A DNA stretch of 64,000 bases from JAUILH01 sp964230215 (GTDB lineage: Bacteria; Bacteroidota; Bacteroidia; Flavobacteriales_D; JAUILH01). The stretch covers positions 372,001-436,000 of the forward strand of contig CAXRGQ010000006.1 of NCBI GenBank assembly GCA_964230215.1, read 5' to 3'. Position numbers and translations under genes: made by a program. Positions 54,195 through 60,726 of this stretch are shown one piece after another. The notes beneath the pieces are model-generated. The model did no database searches and was not told the origin of the DNA. It saw only the letters and a list, made by a program, of their open reading frames with translations. Every line of letters starts with the position of its first letter. Position 1 is the first letter of the stretch.

Positions 54195-54586
54195 ACCGCC
54201 AACAATGCACGCTGCTTTACTACAAACTCAAATGGAACCTTTACCATAAATGCATAGTCCTGCCCCACTTCATACATATCATCGTCATCATCATAGTAAT
54301 GCCATTTTAACTCTACCTGATGGCCCTCATCCGCAAGCTCATTAAGCTTATACATTAGAAAGAGTAATCTTTTAGAAGATGAAATATTGAAAAAATCCAA
54401 ATCGATCACAACTTGTGTAAGTTTAGCTGGATTATTCATGTATTCATCCATCCAGTTTAGAATAGGTGTGTAAAAATCCTCTGCATCAGATGGAATTGAT
54501 TTCCCTCTCAGTTCAAACAGCCCAGTTTCAGGGTCTAAATTTACTCCTGGCGTAGTGGCCGTAGACCCAATAACGATTTTATTCAT
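54191..54586 (-). CDS. SiaC-family (DUF1987) regulatory phosphoprotein
   Basis: 131 aa from the ATG at 54586 (MNKIVIGSTATTPGVNLDPETGLFELRGKSIPSD); an ATG at 54619 would add 11 residues. The N-terminal pattern, PILNWMDEYMNN and LTQVVIDLDFFNISSSKRLLFLMYKLN, identify DUF1987/SiaC. In Pseudomonas aeruginosa, SiaC is phosphorylated by SiaB and dephosphorylated by the PP2C/SpoIIE-type SiaA, and in its unphosphorylated state activates a diguanylate cyclase. Here no siaB or cyclase lies adjacent, but two SpoIIE phosphatases exist in the window. Monocistronic. Confidence 0.88.
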   Translation of the reverse strand: MNKIVIGSTATTPGVNLDPETGLFELRGKSIPSDAEDFYTPILNWMDEYMNNPAKLTQVVIDLDFFNISSSKRLLFLMYKLNELADEGHQVELKWHYYDDDDDMYEVGQDYAFMVKVPFEFVVKQRALLAV

Positions 54587-54697
54587 ACTTCCCTTGTTCG
54601 TTTGTGTCCTAAAGTTCATGAATAAGAATCGGAATCGCTAACAATTTTCTACAAATTTTTTAATCTACACGATAAACTAAAGAATTAAGGCGATTAA

Positions 54698-55414
54698 CTA
54701 TAAACTCATTAAATCTTTGAATTTGGCTGCCTGTCTCCGGGAGATTTCAACCTTTTCTCCATCCTTCAACGTTACTTGCAAGCCGCCATTGAACCATGGC
54801 TCAATATTGCTCACCCATTTCAAGTTGATTATAAACTTCCTGTTCGCTCTAAAAAACACCTTTGGATCTAGTCTTTTCTCTAGGTTGTTAAGGCTTCTAA
54901 GAATTAATGGTTTCGATTCGTGAAACAAGACACGCACATAGTTCCCCTCACTTTCAAACAGACGAATATCTCTTAAACTAACGAACCAGCATTTCTCCCC
55001 ATCCTTTAAGAATATTTGATCATCTTCAGTCAGCTTTTCATTTGATTCATCCTCATTATCGCTTTCTGTGTCATCCTCGAGTTTACGAATAGCATCCCCC
55101 AATCTTTCTGGATGAACAGGTTTGAGAAGGTAATCAAGTGCATTTACTTCAAACGCCCGAATAGCAAATTCGTCATACGCCGTAACGAAAATAACCGTGG
55201 GTACCGCATCTAATTCGCTAATCAAATCAAAGCCATTTTTTCCGGGCATTTGTATATCCAGAAACAATAAGTCAGGTTTGTGTTTGTTTACCGCTTCCTT
55301 TGCTTCTTCCACGTTAGCACATTCATCTACCACCTCTATATTTTCGTATTTATCAAGAAGTGAGATAAGCTCTCTTCGCGCTAGTCTTTCGTCATCAATA
55401 ACCAATGCTCTCAT
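54698..55414 (-). CDS. LytTR-family response regulator
   Basis: A 238-aa regulator. The receiver domain (1-115) has the acidic pair DDE at 7-9, phospho-acceptor Asp53 in FLDIQMPG and Lys in LLKPVHPERL. A linker rich in Glu/Asp/Asn follows, then the LytTR DNA-binding domain (about 140-238: WFVSLRDIRLFESEGNYVRVL, FFRANRKFIINLKWV, VEISRRQAAKFKDLM). Its start overlaps the kinase gene by 20 nt, so the pair is translationally coupled. Target genes unknown. Confidence 0.95.
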   Translation of the reverse strand: MRALVIDDERLARRELISLLDKYENIEVVDECANVEEAKEAVNKHKPDLLFLDIQMPGKNGFDLISELDAVPTVIFVTAYDEFAIRAFEVNALDYLLKPVHPERLGDAIRKLEDDTESDNEDESNEKLTEDDQIFLKDGEKCWFVSLRDIRLFESEGNYVRVLFHESKPLILRSLNNLEKRLDPKVFFRANRKFIINLKWVSNIEPWFNGGLQVTLKDGEKVEISRRQAAKFKDLMSL

Positions 55415-56465
55415 TTGTCTGCTTTTTAGGGTAAGTAAAATGGGTTACAACTTTATCTCCATTCTGTGATATTGAGAACGTAGCTGCATCTCCGTATAAT
55501 AATTGTAATCGTTCGATCGTATTTCTTAATCCAATACCTGTTTCAGGCTCTGCGTGATCTAGGGCACCTGAGTTAGAAACCACAACGTGAATTTTATCAT
55601 CAATTTCATCAATTCCTATATCCAAGATTCCGCCATGTGCCAGTTTTGAAATACCGTGTTTAATACCATTCTCTACGATTGTCTGAATCATCATTGGAGG
55701 AATTTCACATCTCAAAAGATCTTCGTTTATGTGGTATTCAACAGATAATCGTTCCTCGTAGCGCATGTGCTCTAGCGAGAGGTAGTCCTTAACAACATTC
55801 ATTTCATCGCGAATGGACACGATTTTATTCTTTCCCATTAGGAGGGTGTTTCTAAGAATTGAAGACAGTTGCGTTATGGCAAATTTAGCCTGATCTGGAT
55901 TTTCATCGATTAAGGCCCGGATGCTGTTCATAGAGTTAAACATGAAATGGGGATTAAGCTGCGATTTTAAATTCTTCAACTCAATTTCCGTTTTTGACGC
56001 CTCTAACTGTAAGTTCTTAATTTCTTCTTCGCGCGCCTTACCTACAAAGTGAAAAGCGAAATAAATGGCACTCCACATCACAAAGAAAATTGTTGAAAGC
56101 ACCGTGCTAATTAAGTATCGACGGGTATCGAAATCTTTAAATGAATTCTCATTAAGCACCCAATCCCCAAGAATCATATCAATTGCTTCATCAATAAACC
56201 CTAGCAAAAGACATGACACTAATGCCAGGATTAAAATTTTAATAGGCTTGAACCTTAACCAATTGAATTTTAAAATGACAAATCTGAACGCATGTGTTTC
56301 CAAAATACTCAGAAGATACAGTAAGAATAGAAGCAAAACCCAGCCATCTTTATCCGACATATTGGTGTTAGTCAAATAAACCAGGAACATATATACACCC
56401 CATCCAAGAATTTGTGCCGTCCAGTAGAGGGATTTCTTGTTATATAAAAAGCTGGTAATTCCCAT
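55395..56465 (-). CDS. LytS-type sensor histidine kinase
   Basis: A 356-aa membrane kinase with four hydrophobic segments in residues about 15-145 (TAQILGWGVYMFLVYLTN, VLLLFLLYLLSILETHAF, ILILALVSCLLLGFI, VLSTIFFVMWSAIYFAF). A coiled linker follows, then the His_kinase domain with SQLNPHFMFNSMNSIRAL (phosphorylated His) and an ATPase with PMMIQTIVENGIKHGI (N box) and ETGIGLRNTIERL (G box). No extracytoplasmic sensor domain. It precedes and overlaps its LytTR partner. The upstream promoter has TAGATTTG 5 nt before the ATG. Confidence 0.95.
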   Translation of the reverse strand: MGITSFLYNKKSLYWTAQILGWGVYMFLVYLTNTNMSDKDGWVLLLFLLYLLSILETHAFRFVILKFNWLRFKPIKILILALVSCLLLGFIDEAIDMILGDWVLNENSFKDFDTRRYLISTVLSTIFFVMWSAIYFAFHFVGKAREEEIKNLQLEASKTEIELKNLKSQLNPHFMFNSMNSIRALIDENPDQAKFAITQLSSILRNTLLMGKNKIVSIRDEMNVVKDYLSLEHMRYEERLSVEYHINEDLLRCEIPPMMIQTIVENGIKHGISKLAHGGILDIGIDEIDDKIHVVVSNSGALDHAEPETGIGLRNTIERLQLLYGDAATFSISQNGDKVVTHFTYPKKQTNESIGY

Positions 56466-56470
56466 AATTT

Positions 56471-56503
56471 CAAATCTACTATTAAAACGCTAAGATTTTC
56501 AAT
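56471..56503 (-). promoter_or_regulatory. promoter of the LytS/LytTR operon
   Basis: On the minus strand TAGATTTG (56478-56471) is an exact -7 match, 5 nt before the ATG. ATTG (56503-56500) is a fitting -33 element with a 21-nt spacer. Confidence 0.55.
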
Positions 56504-56548
56504 TTGATGCATTTAATACACCAAAGGTAGATTATGGGGATAATTGGA

Positions 56549-56556
56549 TACTTTTG
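56549..56556 (+). promoter_or_regulatory. -7 box (TACTTTTG) 4 nt before the acpH GTG
   Basis: An exact TAnnTTTG match with TTAA between it and the GTG start at 56561. The same 4-nt spacing occurs at three other exact-match sites in the window. No clear -33 box. Confidence 0.5.
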
Positions 56557-56560
56557 TTAA

Positions 56561-57157
56561 GTGAATTTTCTGGCGCACATCTATTTAAGCAAAGCTCATC
56601 CCCTAGTAACCATAGGCAATGTGATGGGTGATAGCGTCAAGGGGAATTCCTACAAAACAGATTTCCCTCCACGACTTGCCTTAGGCGTTTCATTGCACAG
56701 ATTCATAGACGATTTTATGGACAACCATAGTTTGAGTAAACTGGGTAAAAAGCGACTTTGGGATGAGCATGGACATACCTCAGGGATTATCATAGATATG
56801 TTTTATGATCATCTATTAGCACTTAATTGGCACAACTATTCTGACGTCAGTTTAGAAACCTTTGAAGAGACCAGTTATGACTTGTTTAGAGAGCACTGGG
56901 ATCTGTTCGACCACAACACTCAGTTTATGCTGTCCCACATGATGTCTAATAAATGGTTGAGCAATTATTCAAGCTTAGATGGCCTGCAACAGGCATTGAA
57001 CGGACTATCTCGACGATTTCGCTATACCAATCAAATCAACAAATCTATTGAAATACTTGAGCTTCATTTTGATGAGTATAACAAAGAGTTTTCTCTATAT
57101 TTTGACGAAATAATAGATAAGAGCAATTCATTCATTAAAACTGCGAGCAATGGCTAA
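56561..57157 (+). CDS. acyl carrier protein phosphodiesterase (AcpH family)
   Basis: 198 aa starting at GTG 56561, because MNFLAHIYLSKAHPLVTIGNVMGDSVKG is the canonical AcpH N terminus. Conserved metal-binding residues are visible: His6, GNVMGDSVKG (Asp), LHRFIDDFMDNH and DMFYDHLLALNW, an HD-like set. AcpH releases 4'-phosphopantetheine from acyl carrier protein in E. coli; Bacteroidota members are assumed to do the same. It overlaps the Smr gene by 8 nt. Confidence 0.88.
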   Translation: MNFLAHIYLSKAHPLVTIGNVMGDSVKGNSYKTDFPPRLALGVSLHRFIDDFMDNHSLSKLGKKRLWDEHGHTSGIIIDMFYDHLLALNWHNYSDVSLETFEETSYDLFREHWDLFDHNTQFMLSHMMSNKWLSNYSSLDGLQQALNGLSRRFRYTNQINKSIEILELHFDEYNKEFSLYFDEIIDKSNSFIKTASNG

Positions 57158-57407
57158 ACTAAAGCTGGACTTACACGACATCTTTAATAAGAGTGAAAAA
57201 ATCGAAACTGCTTTGAACGATATCATTGATGAGGCCATAGAAAGAAAAATTGACCTGGTTGAGATTATTCCGGGAAAAGGAAGCGGTCAATTAAAGAAAC
57301 GGGTACTGAGATTTCTTCAGCAAAAACACATAAAAAACAAATACCACAGGATTGATAAAGACTCCAAAAATCATGGCAGACTTTTTGTTAGGTTTCAACA
57401 CAAATAG
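57150..57407 (+). CDS. Smr-domain protein (stand-alone)
   Basis: An 85-aa protein consisting of one Smr domain: the LDLHDIFNKSEKIETALNDII start (L-D-L-H motif) and the VEIIPGKGSGQLKKRVLRFL core (GKGSG...L). Smr domains bind or nick nucleic acids (MutS2 C-terminal domain, ribosome-rescue factors such as SmrB). A single-domain version may act on RNA or DNA; target unknown. Its start codon lies inside the end of acpH, so it is translated with it. Confidence 0.88.
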   Translation: MAKLKLDLHDIFNKSEKIETALNDIIDEAIERKIDLVEIIPGKGSGQLKKRVLRFLQQKHIKNKYHRIDKDSKNHGRLFVRFQHK

Positions 57408-57497
57408 CAGATACTGTTTGAATTTTAACGTAGTTTTAATGTGCAAAGTTTGCATGAAGTGATTTTAAATCAGATATTTGCGTAAATAATTTTTATA

Positions 57498-58289
57498 ATG
57501 AAACAACTCATTTTAGGTATATCATTGATTTCTACCATGTTCGTTGCCAAAGCTGACGACGAGAAGTTGGTAGTAGAAGGATCGTACCAGAGTAAAAATC
57601 TGTACGTTACTAATTGTATGGGTGAGAATGGCGTTGGTTTTGCAGTAAGTAAGGTTGTTGTAAATGGCAAAGTTACTTCTGACCAAGTTTCTAGCAGCGC
57701 TTTTGAGATTGATTTGAGCGTGTTGGGATTAAAAGAGGGAGAAGACGTTGTAATTCAGATTGAATACGATGGCGATTGTCAACCAAAGGTGTTGAATCCA
57801 GGGGCATTACAACCTATTCCTACTTTCGATATGCAGGACATTGAAATCGCTCAGGATGGCATGATTAAGTGGGTAACTACTGGAGAAAGAGGTAAGCTAC
57901 CATACATAGTTGAACAATTCAAATGGAATAAATGGGTTAAGGTTGGTGAAGTGGATGGAATTGGCACACAAGGTGAGAATGAGTATGCGTTTAAAGCGCC
58001 ATTGGTTTCCGGTGTGAATAAATTCAGAGTTCTACAAAAGAATTTAAATGGCGAGCAGAAAATTGGTAAGACCATTTCTGTTACTACAGATATCCAACAG
58101 CCAAAATTTGAATACGATAAAAAGAATGACAAGATTACTTTCTCTCAGAAAACGGCGTATGAAGTATATGATATGTACGGTCAAATAAGAAAGAGAGGTA
58201 CTAATAGCGAGATAGATTTCTCAAACCTAGAAAGCGGTGATTACTACCTTAATTTCGACAATACAATGGAGAAATTCAGAAAGAAGTAA
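57498..58289 (+). CDS. secreted protein with probable type-A T9SS sorting domain
   Basis: A 263-aa protein with a signal peptide (MKQLILGISLISTMFVAKA) and a beta-rich body that could be Ig-like (LVVEGSYQSKNLYVTN, VEQFKWNKWVKVGEV). The C terminus YEVYDMYGQIRKRGTN...FSNLESGDYYLNFDN...KFRKK follows the type-A CTD pattern (V-Y-D-x-x-G ... L-x-x-G-x-Y ... K-F). T9SS export is therefore likely, though the domain is short. No function. A good terminator follows immediately. Confidence 0.72.
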   Translation: MKQLILGISLISTMFVAKADDEKLVVEGSYQSKNLYVTNCMGENGVGFAVSKVVVNGKVTSDQVSSSAFEIDLSVLGLKEGEDVVIQIEYDGDCQPKVLNPGALQPIPTFDMQDIEIAQDGMIKWVTTGERGKLPYIVEQFKWNKWVKVGEVDGIGTQGENEYAFKAPLVSGVNKFRVLQKNLNGEQKIGKTISVTTDIQQPKFEYDKKNDKITFSQKTAYEVYDMYGQIRKRGTNSEIDFSNLESGDYYLNFDNTMEKFRKK

Positions 58290-58308
58290 GAAAACACATG
58301 AGATATTG

Positions 58309-58337
58309 AAAAGGGGCGCAATTGCGCCCCTTTTTTT
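58309..58337 (+). terminator. strong Rho-independent terminator
   Basis: A perfect self-complementary stem AGGGGCGCAATTGCGCCCCT (58312-58331) is followed by TTTTTTT. It ends the transcript of the 57498 gene. Confidence 0.92.
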
Positions 58338-58430
58338 GTGCATGTAACCAATTTTTTTGTTTGCCCGTATACCTTAGTATCGCTGCCCGTTTACCTCTTG
58401 CATAATTACGAATTTAAACTTGTTGTTGTC

Positions 58431-58634
58431 ATGAAAAAAGAACGCTTAATCGAGTATGCGGCATGGATTAATGCTAAACTCAAAAAAATCAATGACACGA
58501 TCGCGCAAGCAACAAAGGAGCACAATTATGGGAAGGCCACGCAATTCTCTGGAATGAGAGATGCGTATAGTGAAGTATTAGAACTTGTGAATCGAGAGAT
58601 TAGCTTGTTGAGCGAGAGTAGTACATTAAATTAA
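58431..58634 (+). CDS. small helical protein of unknown function
   Basis: 67 aa from the ATG at 58431 (MKKERLIEYAAWINAKLKKINDTIAQAT). A longer frame reaching back to 58338 would begin inside the terminator region and has an unlikely composition. Predicted to be two charged helices (YGKATQFSGMRDAYSEVLELV), cytoplasmic, no known family. The preceding gap contains TTTG about 58360 and TATCGCTG at 58378 as a weak promoter. Confidence 0.6.
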   Translation: MKKERLIEYAAWINAKLKKINDTIAQATKEHNYGKATQFSGMRDAYSEVLELVNREISLLSESSTLN

Positions 58635-58636
58635 TA

Positions 58637-58670
58637 ATATTGTAAATTAGCTATTATTAATTTACAATAT
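58637..58670. repeat. 13-bp perfect palindrome covering a start codon
   Basis: ATATTGTAAATTA (58637-58649) and TAATTTACAATAT (58658-58670) are perfect inverted copies with an 8-nt spacer. The right arm includes the first two bases of the ATG at 58669. It begins 2 nt after the stop of the 67-aa gene. Confidence 0.85.
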
Positions 58671-59331
58671 GCATCTGACTTTAAAAGTACTTTTAATTCT
58701 ACTCTGCTCTGCGGTAGTATTATCATCATGCCGCAAACAGAAGAATATTGAATATTCACTTAAGGGGAATATAGTAGACCCTAATGGAAACATGCCTGTT
58801 TCTGGTGTCCAAGTGAAGTTATTGGTAAACAAATTGGATGGTGGAAACTACAATTCGGCATTTGAAACAGTAGCCAGTACCACAACAGATGCTAACGGCG
58901 ATTACACTTTTACATTTAACAGAGAGAACGCAACCGCATATAAAATCACCTACTCAAGACAGTTTCATTTTGGATCTGAACTAGAGATTAATCCAGATGA
59001 CCTAAATGAAGAGGTCGATAATATCTACAATTTTGATATGCCAAGTATGGCATGGTTACGTATTCATATAAGCAACACTAATCCATTTGACGCCAACGAC
59101 GAAATAGACTTTCAAATTTCAGATGGTGCTTACAATTGTGGCGCGTGCTGTGGTACTAGCATACAAACATTTACAGGCATGAATGTTGATACAGTAGTTT
59201 ACTGTTTAAACGATGGTAATCACAATGTTACTGGAACTGGTTTTTATACAAAAAATGGTGTAGGTAGCACCACCAGTCAAACTGTTTATGCTGAAGCTTA
59301 TGATACAACCGATATCATTATCAATTACTAG
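58669..59331 (+). CDS. lipoprotein with carboxypeptidase-regulatory-like (CnaB-like) domain
   Basis: A 220-aa protein. The signal ends in LSSC (Cys21), a lipobox, followed by RKQKN. Residues about 30-120 form an Ig-like/CarboxypepD_reg domain (YSLKGNIVDPNGNMPVSGVQVKLLV, TTTDANGDYTFTFN). The C-terminal half is beta-rich with a CGACCG cluster whose cysteines could bind metal or form disulfides. No function known. Its ATG lies in the right arm of the palindrome. The CAP gene overlaps its end by 44 nt. Confidence 0.75.
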   Translation: MHLTLKVLLILLCSAVVLSSCRKQKNIEYSLKGNIVDPNGNMPVSGVQVKLLVNKLDGGNYNSAFETVASTTTDANGDYTFTFNRENATAYKITYSRQFHFGSELEINPDDLNEEVDNIYNFDMPSMAWLRIHISNTNPFDANDEIDFQISDGAYNCGACCGTSIQTFTGMNVDTVVYCLNDGNHNVTGTGFYTKNGVGSTTSQTVYAEAYDTTDIIINY

Positions 59332-59833
59332 ACTGTTAGTCCTACTAACATTCCTATACCCCATCACAAACATTGCTCAAACCTCTCGCGAAAAAGAGAT
59401 GTTGGATGAAATAAACCAAGTGCGGACTAACCCTCAGGGTTATATTCAGTATATAGATGGCTATCTTGAATATTGGGATGCAAGTGCAAGCGAGCGACGG
59501 ACAAGTAAGGAGCTAATCGCTGTGTTGAAAAAACTCAAACCATTGCCGCCACTCACCTTCTCAGACGAATTATATCAAGCAGCCAAAAAACACGGTTTAT
59601 ATATGAAACGCTCAAAACGTTTTAAGCACTCAAAAATGGGCTATGCTGAAAACTTAGTAGCTGGCAATGAAAGTGTGCGCTATGCCATAATTGATTTGCT
59701 AATTGATGACGGGATTCCAAGTCGAGGGCACAGAAAAAACATACTTAACCCTGAGGCTACCGTTTTTGCTTGTTATGAAATTGAAGGCACCGTTGGATCC
59801 TGGGATTTTGTATTTGTACAAGAATTCAACTAG
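59288..59833 (+). CDS. secreted CAP-domain (SCP/PR1-like) protein
   Basis: A 181-aa protein starting at 59288 or at the in-frame ATG 59300. The signal segment SITRLLVLLTFLYPITNIA is followed by the CAP domain: EMLDEINQVRTNPQGYIQY, LTFSDELYQAAKKHGLYM, HSKMGYAENLVAG and SRGHRKNILNPEATVFACYEI with the conserved His residues. Bacterial CAP proteins are extracytoplasmic; some bind lipids, most have unknown roles. It overlaps the upstream lipoprotein gene, indicating coupling. Confidence 0.85.
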   Translation: MLKLMIQPISLSITRLLVLLTFLYPITNIAQTSREKEMLDEINQVRTNPQGYIQYIDGYLEYWDASASERRTSKELIAVLKKLKPLPPLTFSDELYQAAKKHGLYMKRSKRFKHSKMGYAENLVAGNESVRYAIIDLLIDDGIPSRGHRKNILNPEATVFACYEIEGTVGSWDFVFVQEFN

Positions 59834-60594
59834 GGTAATTTCTTAGCTTCCTCCCAATACACATCCATTTCTTCCAGACTCATTTCACTTAATTCTTTTC
59901 CATCCTTTTTAGAGGCCTTTTCCAGATATTGAAAACGTTTGATAAACTTCTTATTTGTTCGTTCCAACGCTGTTTCCGGATCAACCCCTAGAAAACGAGC
60001 GTAATTAATCATTGAGAACAAAACGTCTCCAAATTCATCCTCGATTTTGTCACTCCCCTGCTCTACTTCAACTTTTAACTCATCAAGCTCCTCATACACT
60101 TTGTCTAAAACCTGGTGTGGTTCTTCCCAGTCAAAGCCAACACCTCTAACCTTATCCTGAATTCGGGTAGACTTAACCATTGCAGGAAGTGATCTTGGCA
60201 CACCTTCTAACACTGATTTTTTACCAGACTTAAGTTTTATCTTTTCCCAATTCGCCTTAACAGCTTCTTCATCCTCAGCTACAAAATCTCCGTAAATATG
60301 CGGATGTCTTTCAACTAACTTATCGCAAACCGTGTTTAGTACGTCCGCAACATCAAAATCATTTGTTTCTGAAGCAATCTTACTGTAGAATACCATGTGA
60401 AGCATCAAGTCACCTAACTCGCCCTTTATTTCATCCATATCCTCATCCAAGATAGCATCCGCTAACTCATAGGTCTCTTCAATTGTCAGGTGCCGTAGCG
60501 ACTGCATGGTCTGCTTTTTATCCCATGGGCACTGTGCACGCAGCTCATCCATTATCACTAATAAACGTTCGAATGCTTCCAGTTTTTCCTTCAT
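59830..60594 (-). CDS. mazG: MazG nucleoside triphosphate pyrophosphohydrolase
   Basis: 254 aa from the ATG at 60594 (MKEKLEAFERLLVIMDELR); an upstream in-frame ATG at 60621 is rejected. Two MazG modules are present: CPWDKKQTMQSLRHLTIEETYELADAI...GELGDLMLHM with the EExx...ExxD metal motif, and a second near 170-215 (YEELDELKVEVEQGS, DEFGDVLFSMINYAR). It hydrolyses NTPs and dNTPs to NMP and PPi, cleaning nucleotide pools. TATTTTTA lies 4 nt before the ATG on the minus strand. Convergent with the CAP gene. Confidence 0.93.
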   Translation of the reverse strand: MKEKLEAFERLLVIMDELRAQCPWDKKQTMQSLRHLTIEETYELADAILDEDMDEIKGELGDLMLHMVFYSKIASETNDFDVADVLNTVCDKLVERHPHIYGDFVAEDEEAVKANWEKIKLKSGKKSVLEGVPRSLPAMVKSTRIQDKVRGVGFDWEEPHQVLDKVYEELDELKVEVEQGSDKIEDEFGDVLFSMINYARFLGVDPETALERTNKKFIKRFQYLEKASKKDGKELSEMSLEEMDVYWEEAKKLP

Positions 60595-60726
60595 TCTATA
60601 AAAATACAGATGATGAATCAATTTCTAGAGGGAATGCTTGAATAAGTTGATAAATACGTTGTTTTACGGATTTTAGAAATTTATACTTACCTTAACTTCA
60701 CATCCAAATTACGGGTTATCAAACAC

